Origin: Variovorax sp. J22G73
GTDB taxonomy: Bacteria > Pseudomonadota > Gammaproteobacteria > Burkholderiales > Burkholderiaceae_C
Length of the DNA: 64,000 bases
NCBI RefSeq assembly: GCF_030317035.1
Contig: NZ_JASZYK010000001.1
Location: 682,001 to 746,000 of the forward strand
Reading direction: 5' to 3'
The position numbers and the translations under genes are program-made. The notes under the pieces were generated by a model. It was not told the DNA's origin. It was given only the letters and a program-made list of their open reading frames with translations, and made no database searches. Shown here in pieces: positions 35,023-42,636 of this stretch (the stretch's first letter is position 1; every line of letters starts with the position of its first letter).

Positions 35023-35130
35023 GGGCCGGCGAGAGGGCCTTCTCTAAATTGCGGTCTGCGTTATCGCGCAGACGCTTACCTGAAAAGAGAACGTCAATAA
35101 ACAGCAACCATCTCCCCGGAGTTTTCTTCA

Positions 35131-35673
35131 ATGATTTCCAAGTCCCGCATTTTTTCCATCCTGATCGCTGCCACCGCCGCCCAATCCGCATTCGCCGCAG
35201 ACGGCACGATCAACTTCGCTGGTGAAGTCAAAGACCAGACCTGCACCGTGACCGTCAACGGCCAGGTGAGCCCCGCCGTCTCGACGGTCACGCTGCCGAC
35301 GGTTTCCAGCGCACTCCTGGACACCGCCGGCAAGACGACCGGCCAGACCGGCTTCAAGATCGGGTTGAGCGCTTGCTCCGGTCCTGCGACCACCGCCTCG
35401 GCGTTCTTCGAGTCCGGCGCAACCGTCGACGCGATCACCAACAACCTGCGCAACACGACCGGCACCGCCAGGTTGGTTCAGCTTCAGCTCGTGGATGGCG
35501 CGAACGGCAATGTCATCAAGGCTGGCGACACCTCGCAAGTCACGGCAACCACCGCCACGGCCATCACCGCCAATTCGGCCACGCTGCCGTACGCGGTTCA
35601 GTACTTCGCTACCGGCAAGGCCACGGCAGGCACCGTCCTCAGCTCGGTGACCTACTCCATCAACTACAAGTAA
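35131..35673 (+). CDS. Type 1-like fimbrial major subunit
   Basis: The protein has 180 residues. Residues 1-22 are a signal peptide (cleavage after AFA); the mature start ADGTINFAGEVKDQTCTV is a typical donor strand with the first cysteine, and the second cysteine is in LSACSGPATTA. The C-terminus GTVLSSVTYSINYK has the penultimate tyrosine used for chaperone recognition. It is exported by Sec and polymerised by the chaperone-usher system downstream. It heads the operon and is followed by a 59-nt gap. Confidence 0.93.
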   Translation: MISKSRIFSILIAATAAQSAFAADGTINFAGEVKDQTCTVTVNGQVSPAVSTVTLPTVSSALLDTAGKTTGQTGFKIGLSACSGPATTASAFFESGATVDAITNNLRNTTGTARLVQLQLVDGANGNVIKAGDTSQVTATTATAITANSATLPYAVQYFATGKATAGTVLSSVTYSINYK

Positions 35674-35732
35674 AGCGGCCGACTGGGCGCACGTTCCCTG
35701 GGATGTGCGCCCATGCCACCGTGGAGTTCGTC

Positions 35733-36494
35733 ATGTCTCTCAAGTCTTTCGTCCAGCGCCTGGCGCTGGCCGCCTCCGTCTTGCTGGTTGGCTCGCAAGC
35801 GGTGGCTGGCGTGGTGATCACCGGCACTCGCGTGATCTACCCCGCCGCTCAAAAAGAAGTCACCGTGAAGCTGAACAACAACGGGTCGCTGCCCGCGCTG
35901 GTTCAAGCATGGATCGATACGGGTGACATGACCTCCAGTCCCAGCAGTTCGAGCGCACCGTTCATTCTTTCGCCGCCGGTCTTTCGCATCGATCCTTCCA
36001 AGGGCCAAAGCCTGCGCATGATCTTCACGGGCGCCCCGTTGCAGCAGGCCAAAGAGGCCGTGTTCTGGCTCAACGTCCTGGAAATTCCGCCTGCCCCGGA
36101 AGCGCAGCCGGACGCCAATGTCCTGCAAATGGCATTTCGCTCGCGCATCAAGATTTTTTTCCGTCCCGTAGGTCTTTCCGGCAATCCAATCGAAGCCATG
36201 GAGCAAATTCAATGGAAAGTCGTCCGTGCTGCAAATGGGCCGGGCTATGCATTGCAGGCATTCAACCCCTCGGCATTCCACGTCTCGCTGGCCGATCTGA
36301 ATGTGGTCGCGAATTCGCAGCACATCGCAAGTGAAGACGGCATGGTGGGCCCCGGCGAGACCGAGACCTTCGACCTGAAAGAGCCTAGCGCCGTTCCGCC
36401 GGCGGGCGCCACGGTCGAGTTCAACGCCATCAACGACTACGGCGCCCTGGTTCCCGTCAAGCAGCCGCTCAGGCCCTTTGGGTCCGGGCAGTAG
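35733..36494 (+). CDS. Periplasmic fimbrial chaperone (PapD/FimC family)
   Basis: This 253-residue protein has a signal peptide (residues 1-25, cleavage near AVAG) and two Ig-like domains. The subunit-binding arginine lies in GTRVIYPAAQKEVTVKL near 31 and the lysine in SRIKIFFRPVGL near 136. It caps pilin subunits by donor-strand complementation and delivers them to the usher. Usher follows after 13 nt. Confidence 0.94.
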   Translation: MSLKSFVQRLALAASVLLVGSQAVAGVVITGTRVIYPAAQKEVTVKLNNNGSLPALVQAWIDTGDMTSSPSSSSAPFILSPPVFRIDPSKGQSLRMIFTGAPLQQAKEAVFWLNVLEIPPAPEAQPDANVLQMAFRSRIKIFFRPVGLSGNPIEAMEQIQWKVVRAANGPGYALQAFNPSAFHVSLADLNVVANSQHIASEDGMVGPGETETFDLKEPSAVPPAGATVEFNAINDYGALVPVKQPLRPFGSGQ

Positions 36495-36507
36495 TCCTCG
36501 TCGACCC

Positions 36508-39135
36508 ATGAGCAATTCGTCATTTTGCGGGCGCGCGCCTTTGCAGCGCCGCGTCCTCGTCAGCGAGCCGGTGGCGTTCCGAGCAATGCGCGGCCTGGCC
36601 TTCTGTTCGGTTGCGCTGACCGCATCGGCGGCGAACGCCGAGAACGTTCAGTTCAACAGCGCTTTCTTGCCGGAGGACTCCCGGCATCTCGACCTGAGCG
36701 CTTACCAGAGCGGCAACCCGGTGTTGCCCGGCAGATACCGCGCCGACGTGATGCTGAACGGCCAGTTGACCACGCGGCAAGACGTTCGCATCGATGCGAA
36801 CAGCGACGGCAGCAACCCTGTGGTGTGTGTCACCCGGGAATTGCTCGAGTTGCTGGGCGTCGATGTCGGCCGCTTGTCGACCCTGCCGAAAGGCGAGCAG
36901 GCAGGCCGATGCCCATCGCTGGGAACGTTGATCGAAAGCGCCTCCGCGACCTTCACGCCGGAGAGCCAACTCCTTGAAATCAGCATTCCGCAAGCAGCGA
37001 TGCGGCACAACGCCCGCGGCCATGTCAGCCCCGAGCTCTGGAACCGTGGCGTGACGGCAGGAATGCTCAGCTACAACTTGAACACGAGCCACAACACCAC
37101 CCGCAGTGGCAATTTTTCTTCTGCGTACCTCGGCTTGGACGGTGGCTTCAACCTAGGAGGCTGGCGCCTTCGCCACAGCGGCGCGATGAGCTGGCAGCCC
37201 CGGGCCGGCAGCCAATATCACGCGCTCAACACCTATGTGCAGCGTGACGTGACTTCGCTGAAGAGCCAGCTCACCTTGGGCCAGGCCAATACGAGCGGCG
37301 AAATCTTCGACACCTTGGCCTACAACGGCGTGCAGTTGGCCAGCGACGACCGCATGCTGCCCGACTCGATGCGTGGCTATGCGCCGGTCATTCGGGGCAT
37401 CGCCCGGACCAACGCGCGCGTGACCATCCGGCAGTCGGGCAATGTGCTGCTCGAAACCACGGTGGCGCCGGGCGCGTTCGTCATCAACGACCTGTACCCG
37501 ACCGGCTACGGTGGACACCTCAACGTGACCGTCTCGGAAGCGGACGGCTCTCAGCAGATCTTCGTGGTTCCGTACGCCTCGGTCAGCCAGTTGCTGCGCC
37601 CGGGCACCATGCGCTTCAGTCTCACCGGCGGGCGGACCCGCAGCAACTTTGTCGACAAGCAGTCGAGCCTGCTGCAGGGCACCTTTCAATACGGGCTGAA
37701 CAACAACTTCACCGCGTACGGCGGCGTCCAGGCGAGCGACGCCTACAGATCATTTCTTGCGGGACTTGCATTCGGCACGCCGATCGGCGCAGTGGCGCTC
37801 GACCTGACGCATGCCCAGACTGACCTGTTGACGGGTCCGTCCAAGGGCCAGAGCATGCGCGTTTCTTACAGTAAGAACATTCTTAGTACGGGCAGCAATT
37901 TCGCGCTCGCGGCCTACCGGTACTCAACCAAGGGCTTCCTGGATTTCAGCAATGCCATGCAGCAGCTGGATGCAGCCAAGCGGGGCTACGACGTGAACCA
38001 ACTCTCGCGTCCGCGCAGCCGCCTCTCTCTTTCCGTCGACCAGAGCCTCGGCACGTGGGGCCAGATTGCGATCAGCGGCTACACGCAGGACTACTGGAAC
38101 AGGTCGGGCACCGACGTGCAGTACCAGGCCAGCTACAGCAAGCAGGTCGGCCGCCTGAGCTTCGGCATCAGCGCCAATCGCAGTCGCAGCGGACATGGAG
38201 ACATGATGAATCGCGTGCTGCTCACCATGAGCATTCCGCTGGGTGCGCTTGGTGAAGGACCGCAACTGACCGCGCAAGCCGGCCGCGACCCCTACGGAAA
38301 AACCAACCAGCAAGCAACGCTCAGCGGAACCGCCGGTGAAGACCGCCAGTACGGCTACGGCGCGACCTTCGGGCGCGACAGCGCGGGCAAGCTGTCGACG
38401 GCACTCAACGGGCAGTACACGGGCCCCAGTGCGATGCTGACTGGCTCGCTGGGGCGCGGGGATGGCTATCGCAGCGCATCGTTCGGCATGAGCGGCACGG
38501 TGGTCGCCCATCCGGGCGGTGTGACCCTGACGCCTTACCGCGGTGAGACCATCGCCGTTATCAAGGCGCAGGGCGCGCAAGGCGCGAAGGTCGTCGGCTA
38601 CCCGGGGCTGAGGCTCGACGCCAGCGGTCACGCGGTCGTGCCTTACCTGCGGCCTTACGAGCTGAACGAAGTGGCCATCGACCCTGTCGGCACGTCCATG
38701 AATGTGGAGCTTGGGGAAACCAGCCAGCAAGTGGCGCCGCGTGCCGGCGCTGTGGTGTACCTCAAGTACGGCACCCGCAGCGGGCGCGCGCTGTTGCTCA
38801 ACGTGCGCCTGGACGATGGCAGCCCGCTGCCGTTCGGTGCGAATGTGGTGGGCGAAGACGGCAGTTCCGTCGGTGTGGCGGGACAGGGCGGTCAGTTGTA
38901 TGTGCGGGTCAAGGAAGACACGCGCCAGTTGGTTGTGAGCTGGGGGAACCAGGCGCGACAACGCTGTACCTTGGCGCTTCCGGCGCTGGCCGAACAAGCC
39001 GAACACAGCGCCCAAAACAACCACAACGACCAAAGCGCCCGGAGCGGCCAGAGCGGCCTTCTGAAACTGGACAGCGTGTGCTCCGCCAGCCAGCGCTTTG
39101 CGAACGCCACGGCCGTCACTCCTGACAAGAAGTAG
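36508..39135 (+). CDS. Outer-membrane fimbrial usher (FimD family)
   Basis: The protein has 875 residues. A long N-terminal region with signal peptide (cleavage near ANAE, about 47) is followed by the N-domain (VQFNSAFLPEDSRHLDLSAYQSGNPVLPGRYRADVMLNG), the 24-strand barrel with plug, and C-terminal domains (GYPGLRLDASGHAVVPYLRPYELNEVAIDP). It forms the secretion pore and assembly platform. Odd feature: between the last two cysteines (RCTLALP and LDSVCSA) lies an insertion rich in Q, N, H and S. The start ATG 36508 follows the chaperone by 13 nt. Codon use is less GC-biased than in neighbours. Confidence 0.94.
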   Translation: MSNSSFCGRAPLQRRVLVSEPVAFRAMRGLAFCSVALTASAANAENVQFNSAFLPEDSRHLDLSAYQSGNPVLPGRYRADVMLNGQLTTRQDVRIDANSDGSNPVVCVTRELLELLGVDVGRLSTLPKGEQAGRCPSLGTLIESASATFTPESQLLEISIPQAAMRHNARGHVSPELWNRGVTAGMLSYNLNTSHNTTRSGNFSSAYLGLDGGFNLGGWRLRHSGAMSWQPRAGSQYHALNTYVQRDVTSLKSQLTLGQANTSGEIFDTLAYNGVQLASDDRMLPDSMRGYAPVIRGIARTNARVTIRQSGNVLLETTVAPGAFVINDLYPTGYGGHLNVTVSEADGSQQIFVVPYASVSQLLRPGTMRFSLTGGRTRSNFVDKQSSLLQGTFQYGLNNNFTAYGGVQASDAYRSFLAGLAFGTPIGAVALDLTHAQTDLLTGPSKGQSMRVSYSKNILSTGSNFALAAYRYSTKGFLDFSNAMQQLDAAKRGYDVNQLSRPRSRLSLSVDQSLGTWGQIAISGYTQDYWNRSGTDVQYQASYSKQVGRLSFGISANRSRSGHGDMMNRVLLTMSIPLGALGEGPQLTAQAGRDPYGKTNQQATLSGTAGEDRQYGYGATFGRDSAGKLSTALNGQYTGPSAMLTGSLGRGDGYRSASFGMSGTVVAHPGGVTLTPYRGETIAVIKAQGAQGAKVVGYPGLRLDASGHAVVPYLRPYELNEVAIDPVGTSMNVELGETSQQVAPRAGAVVYLKYGTRSGRALLLNVRLDDGSPLPFGANVVGEDGSSVGVAGQGGQLYVRVKEDTRQLVVSWGNQARQRCTLALPALAEQAEHSAQNNHNDQSARSGQSGLLKLDSVCSASQRFANATAVTPDKK

Positions 39136-39141
39136 GGAACC

Positions 39142-40260
39142 ATGAAGATCTGGACCGCGATACGAACCGTGCTGCTGCTGTGCGGAATCTGGGGCATGGC
39201 CGGCGCGGCCATGGCGACAAGTTGCATCTTCAACGATGGCAGCCGACCGTCGAGCGGCTACATGCCGCTGCAGGTCGCCAATATCACAGTGGGCCGTGAT
39301 GTGCCCGTGGGAACGGTGGTGTACCGGCAGCAATACAGGTCTGCCAAGCCCATCAATGTTCTTTGTGAGTCAGGCCCCTTCACAGTCAAGATCAACTATT
39401 TCTATACGAGCGCTCCCAGGCCCTTGAGCAGCTGGTCAACGGGGCCCTATGCGGGCAAGGTCTATCTGACCGATGTCGCCGGCATCGGCGTGGTCTACCA
39501 AAACAACCAAGGCGTGGCACCTGTCACGACGGGCCCGTTTCCGTTCTGCACAACCACTCCGAACTGCACGGTCTACTTCGACAACGTCTCCAACTTCGAA
39601 CTGCTGTTGATCAAGATCGGTGACGTTTCCCCAGGCACCATTCAGGGCTCGAACCTGCCGACCGTCGAAAACTCCATGAACATCGGCAACACGTCGGTGC
39701 GCGGTTTCTGGATGAGTGTCAGCGGAACGATCAATATCGTTGCCCAAACGTGCACCACCCCGGACCAGACGGTTGCCATGGGGTCGCAGAGGGTGAGCGA
39801 CTTCAAAGGCGTGAACACGTCGACACCCTGGAAGAACTTTGTCGTGTCCCTGAGGAACTGCCCTGCGTTCTGGGGTTCGTTCGTCAATGCCGGGCCTTCC
39901 TGGATAGCGGACAGCGGCGACAACCCATCAGGCACGACCAAGGATGGTGCGAAGGTCAGCAATTCGCTGGCGGTGCGCATCGATCCGGTAAGGCGGGCGG
40001 TGGACTTGACCAACGGCATCCTGAGCATCGACCCTGCCGGGGCGGGCAAGCTCGCCGCCGCGACGGGAGTGGGCATACAGATCGGCAGCAGGGCAGGTGA
40101 ACCCGTGCAGCTGTCGAGTGAGCGCGCCACTGGTCTTGGTTTGCTGCCCACCTCTGCCAGCTACGACATTCCTTTCAGTGCCAGGTACATCCAGACCGCG
40201 GCGAAGGTGACGCCTGGGCCGGCCAACGCGTCCGCCACTTTCACCATCATCTACAACTGA
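39142..40260 (+). CDS. Two-domain fimbrial tip adhesin
   Basis: The protein has 372 residues. Residues 1-25 form a signal peptide (AMATSC). The N-terminal half (to about 195) is a lectin-like domain with cysteines at about 27, 75, 131, 137; the C-terminal half (about 196-372) is a pilin domain (SVSGTINIVAQTCTTPDQTVAMG, SLRNCPAFWG) ending SATFTIIYN, with the pilin-like beta strand and penultimate tyrosine. This layout matches FimH/MrkD-type adhesins; the receptor is unknown. It is the last gene, 6 nt after the usher, and overlaps the HTH gene on the other strand by 10 nt. Confidence 0.9.
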   Translation: MKIWTAIRTVLLLCGIWGMAGAAMATSCIFNDGSRPSSGYMPLQVANITVGRDVPVGTVVYRQQYRSAKPINVLCESGPFTVKINYFYTSAPRPLSSWSTGPYAGKVYLTDVAGIGVVYQNNQGVAPVTTGPFPFCTTTPNCTVYFDNVSNFELLLIKIGDVSPGTIQGSNLPTVENSMNIGNTSVRGFWMSVSGTINIVAQTCTTPDQTVAMGSQRVSDFKGVNTSTPWKNFVVSLRNCPAFWGSFVNAGPSWIADSGDNPSGTTKDGAKVSNSLAVRIDPVRRAVDLTNGILSIDPAGAGKLAAATGVGIQIGSRAGEPVQLSSERATGLGLLPTSASYDIPFSARYIQTAAKVTPGPANASATFTIIYN

Positions 40261-40664
40261 ACTGTATGGGGTGAGGGCGCGGCTTCGGCGTCCGCCGCGT
40301 CCATGGCGCGCTTCTTCAGCCAGCCGCCAAGTTCTTTCTTGCCCTTTGCATTGGCCGTGCGCCAAGCTTCGCGCGCTGCCGCGATGAAGCGCTCTTCCGC
40401 TGCGTCGGGGACTTCGGAGGCGCGCTCCTGTTCATCGAGCCAGCCTGGCACCACGCTGCAGTGCTTTTCGATCTGCCTCGCCAGGTTGTCGCCGATGGGG
40501 CGGGAGTTCTTGATCTGGCTCCACATGCTCGGGGATATTTCGATCTTCCTGGCAAATGCCTGGTCGAGGCCTTTGGCAGGAAGGCCAGCGGCAACGGCCT
40601 CTTCGAGAAAGCGACGATGCAACGCGAGGGCATTGCGACGACGCGCGACGGTGGTATTGGGCAC
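40251..40664 (-). CDS. Small HTH (Cro/CI-like) DNA-binding protein
   Basis: This encodes 137 residues. Residues about 12-75 form a helix-turn-helix region with the typical SPSMWSQIKNSRPIGDNLARQIEKH recognition pattern; a basic, Ala-rich C-terminal tail follows (AREAWRTANAKGKKELGGWLKKRA). No dimerisation or protease domain is visible. It diverges from the 67-aa ORF at 40814, and a palindrome GTAAA-N5-TTTAC overlaps both candidate promoters. It is convergent with the adhesin gene, overlapping its last 10 nt. It may regulate its own transcription; a link to the fimbriae is not shown. Confidence 0.82.
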   Translation of the reverse strand: MPNTTVARRRNALALHRRFLEEAVAAGLPAKGLDQAFARKIEISPSMWSQIKNSRPIGDNLARQIEKHCSVVPGWLDEQERASEVPDAAEERFIAAAREAWRTANAKGKKELGGWLKKRAMDAADAEAAPSPHTVQL

Positions 40665-40693
40665 TGTTCAAAAACAACAACAAGACGACAAAG

Positions 40694-40735
40694 ATTGTCC
40701 CGGTTGTTGACGGTCGCGTAAACACTATTTACAGT
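40694..40735. promoter_or_regulatory. Divergent promoters sharing one palindromic operator
   Basis: Plus strand: TTGACG (40707-40712), 17 nt, TACAGT (40730-40735). Minus strand: TTTACG (40717-40722), 17 nt, GACAAT (40694-40699). The 15-bp palindrome GTAAACACTATTTAC (40718-40732) lies in the plus spacer/-10 and over the minus -35, so one bound regulator would block both. Confidence 0.6.
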
Positions 40736-40813
40736 CGTCTTCAGTCGCGGTCCAGCCGCAAACCTTTCCAGCCCTTACAGCCGACATCGGCAATTCTTTA
40801 TTCAGGAACCATC

Positions 40814-41017
40814 GTGAACACCGCATTGAACCTCACCAGCATTCGACCCGCCTCGGGCCGATCGCTCGTGCACGTCCAAGCATGTGGTGGTTTCGACAGC
40901 ATGCCGTCGGTCCGAACGAACAAGCACCAGAGCCACGTGTATTCCGCGAACCCCGCAGCCAGTCTGCGCATTGGAAAACTCGAGGATCAGGTGCTACCGG
41001 GTGGAGGTTGCGCATAG
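40814..41017 (+). CDS. Small 67-aa protein of unknown function
   Basis: The GTG at 40814 follows AGGA by 6 nt and opens a 67-residue frame (MNTALNLTSIRPASGRSL start, QVLPGGGCA end). No signal peptide, membrane segment or known motif is seen; two cysteines are present. Support for a real gene is indirect: a good promoter with operator lies about 80 nt upstream and an intrinsic terminator 30 nt downstream. The transcript may instead be a regulatory RNA of about 330 nt. Confidence 0.45.
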   Translation: MNTALNLTSIRPASGRSLVHVQACGGFDSMPSVRTNKHQSHVYSANPAASLRIGKLEDQVLPGGGCA

Positions 41018-41280
41018 GCGCAAGCCTTCCAAGCTCTCTCATGCAGAGGCCCGGACACCGAAAGGTTCCGGGCCTTTTTGTTTTTTGCTTTGCACTCGTG
41101 CCTTGTTTGCCATTTCGGGTGTGCCTTCACCACACCGCCAGGGCCCACCGCGTAGACGGTCTGGCGGGATGTGCAGGAACTGATCACTCCTGTGCAGCGA
41201 CGTCTTGCGGGGCAGCGCCCAGCGCGCTGCCCGTCGCGTGAGGACACAACCGAAATGGAAGAGGGCACTGCTTTTTTAGA
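41018..41280. other. Intergenic region before tRNA-Arg
   Basis: It contains the terminator at 41047-41080 and a GGGCAGCGC/GCGCTGCCC stem near 41213-41231 without T-run. I see no gene and no convincing -10 box for the tRNA. Confidence 0.5.
41047..41080 (+). terminator. Intrinsic terminator after the 67-aa ORF
   Basis: AGGCCCGGA and TTCCGGGCCT form the stem, followed by TTTTGTTTTTT. It lies 30 nt after the stop codon. Confidence 0.88.
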
Positions 41281-41357
41281 CCCGCGTTAGCTCAATGGAT
41301 CAGAGCACTTGCCTACGAAGCAAGGGGTTGCACGTTCGAGTCGTGCACGTGGGGCCA
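41281..41357 (+). tRNA. tRNA-Arg (anticodon ACG)
   Basis: The acceptor stem CCCGCGT pairs with ACGTGGG (one G-T pair), the D stem is GCTC/GAGC, the anticodon stem CTTGC/GCAAG encloses CTACGAA with anticodon ACG, and the T stem GCACG/CGTGC encloses TTCGAGT. G73 and CCA are encoded. It reads CGN codons; A34 should be edited to inosine. The T arm and acceptor are intact, and I see no repeated 3' end that would mark an integrated element. Confidence 0.96.
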
Positions 41358-41396
41358 CGTTTTACTGTTTGCTGTCACACACAAAGGAGAGTCACC

Positions 41397-41603
41397 ATGC
41401 GCAAGCGCAACAACCCGGTCCGGATGATCACCGTGCGCCCGGCACTGCCACGCAGGCGCCTGGTGGTCGCCCTGGCCCAATGCTTCGGCATCGTTGCCGA
41501 TGCGCGGCGCGCAGCGGAAGCCGCGCCGAATTTCCCTGGCGGCGAACCGCCATTCGACGGTGTAGACCTCGATCAACGCGTGCGTGCGTCGGGCGAGTGG
41601 TAG
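41397..41603 (+). CDS. Small basic 68-aa protein between tRNA-Arg and HNH gene
   Basis: AAAGGAGA lies 6 nt before the ATG at 41397. The product is arginine-rich at the N-terminus (MRKRNNPVRMITVRPALPRRR), with a short hydrophobic run (LVVALAQCFGIVADA) and an acidic, glycine-containing end (FPGGEPPFDGVDLDQRVRASGEW). I do not recognise it. It starts 40 nt after the tRNA and ends 72 nt before the HNH gene, so it may be cotranscribed with either. The good ribosome binding site is the main support. Confidence 0.55.
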   Translation: MRKRNNPVRMITVRPALPRRRLVVALAQCFGIVADARRAAEAAPNFPGGEPPFDGVDLDQRVRASGEW

Positions 41604-41675
41604 CTCGATTCGTTCGTTAACTCCGCTCTATTCACTTTTCATTTCCAAGACCATCGCCACGAAAGGAGGCGAGAC

Positions 41676-42239
41676 ATGCAACCACACGTCCTGCAACTCG
41701 ACATTCAGGGCACGCCGCAGGCCTGGATCTCGCTGGAGCAGGCGGTGTTGCACTACGCCACCGGCTCCGTGGCCTGGGAAGACGGCGACCTGCCGCTGGC
41801 CACGCTGCGCGGCGGTTTCAACGTGGCGCGCGGTGTGCAGTCGCGCATCGACGTGGCGCCCATCATCGCGTTGAGCGGTGCATCGAAGATCAACCTCTTC
41901 GACGTGGTTCCGAGCGTCACCAAGGCCAAGTTGCTGCGGCGCGATCGCCACACCTGCGCGTACTGCGCGGAGGTGTTCCATGACCGCGATCTGCAATGTG
42001 AACACGTAGTGCCCGAGTCACGTGGCGGACCTTGGGCCTGGACCAACCTCGTGAGCGCGTGCGCTGTCTGCAACAACCGCAAGGCCGCGCGCACGCCGGA
42101 AGAGGCGGACATGCCGCTGGTCTACCTGCCGTACGTGCCGAGTCGCTTCGAGAACTTCTTGCTCGAAGGCCGCAACATCCGTGCGGACGTGCACGAGTGG
42201 CTGTCGAGGCGCCTGCCCAAGGGCTCGCGGCTTCAATGA
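41676..42239 (+). CDS. HNH endonuclease family protein
   Basis: The 187-residue protein has an HNH zinc-finger nuclease domain at about 88-140: RRDRHTCAYCAEVF (CxxC), CEHVVPESRGGPWAWTNLVSACAVCNNRKAARTP (H, N and second CxxC). The N-terminal 80 residues (QAVLHYATGSVAWEDG, IIALSGASKINLFDVVP) and the C-terminus (YVPSRFENFLLEGRNIRADVHEWLSRRLP) match a stand-alone HNH family common in betaproteobacteria. The cellular role is unknown; no methylase or toxin partner is adjacent. AAAGGAGG precedes the ATG. Confidence 0.92.
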   Translation: MQPHVLQLDIQGTPQAWISLEQAVLHYATGSVAWEDGDLPLATLRGGFNVARGVQSRIDVAPIIALSGASKINLFDVVPSVTKAKLLRRDRHTCAYCAEVFHDRDLQCEHVVPESRGGPWAWTNLVSACAVCNNRKAARTPEEADMPLVYLPYVPSRFENFLLEGRNIRADVHEWLSRRLPKGSRLQ

Positions 42240-42271
42240 GGGCGTGGCTTTGATGTCGGCCTGCGCCCATG

Positions 42272-42305
42272 AAAAAAGCCCGCTGTCTTTCGGACGGCGG
42301 GCTTT
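42272..42305 (-). terminator. Intrinsic terminator (minus strand) of the 58-aa gene
   Basis: AAAAAAGCCCGCTGTC / GACGGCGGGCTTT forms a stem with a slight mismatch. The long T-run is on the minus strand, 26 nt after the 58-aa stop; it may also stop HNH transcription weakly. Confidence 0.82.
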
Positions 42306-42330
42306 CTCGTCGGTGAGAGATGCCGGGTTG

Positions 42331-42507
42331 TCAGCGTCCCACGCCGAAGAAGCGGTAGGCGATGACGCCTGCGGCAGCAATGCCGCCGACGACGACAAGG
42401 AGCACCCTGGTTGCACGGCCGCCGCCTCGCTTCGAGCGGGGCCAGTGGTCGGGCCCGATCAGGTCGATGGGTACCGTGGGTTTGCCTATGTCGGACGCCT
42501 TTTGCAT
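42331..42507 (-). CDS. 58-aa single-pass membrane peptide
   Basis: The ATG at 42507 on the minus strand opens 58 codons. Residues 1-32 are polar and basic (MQKASDIGKPTVPIDLIGPD, PRSKRGGG) and residues 34-53 form one hydrophobic helix (VLLVVVGGIAAAGVIAYRFF), suggesting an inner-membrane protein with a cytoplasmic N-terminus by the positive-inside rule. A TATATT (42515-42520) lies 7 nt before the ATG, there is no Shine-Dalgarno, and a minus-strand terminator follows. Function is unknown. Confidence 0.55.
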   Translation of the reverse strand: MQKASDIGKPTVPIDLIGPDHWPRSKRGGGRATRVLLVVVGGIAAAGVIAYRFFGVGR

Positions 42508-42636
42508 GGGAGGAAATATAGCTCACGCGTGTATGCATATCGCCAGGCCCGTTGACTCCGTGGTCTTTGAACATCAGCGCTCTGCGCCGGGCGCGGTTGA
42601 GCCAAAGTCCGCACCAGAACTGTGAAAGATTTCCAT

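Larger units (their letters stand above)
34764..35130 (+). other. 367-nt intergenic stretch before the fimbrial operon
   Basis: I see no protein gene here. Contents in order are an orphan intrinsic terminator (34848-34886), a short hairpin with T-run (CCGC-GCTATT-GCGG-CTTTTT, 34970-34979 approx.), a promoter-like element with direct repeats (34977-35022), and a hairpin GTCTGCG/CGCAGAC (35054-35073) in the presumed leader of the first fimbrial gene. Confidence 0.6.

Noticed and set aside
41313..41603. Open frames opposite the 68-aa ORF and through tRNA-Arg
   Set aside because: They overlap the tRNA or lack ribosome binding sites, and the codons look like complements of the plus-strand frame.
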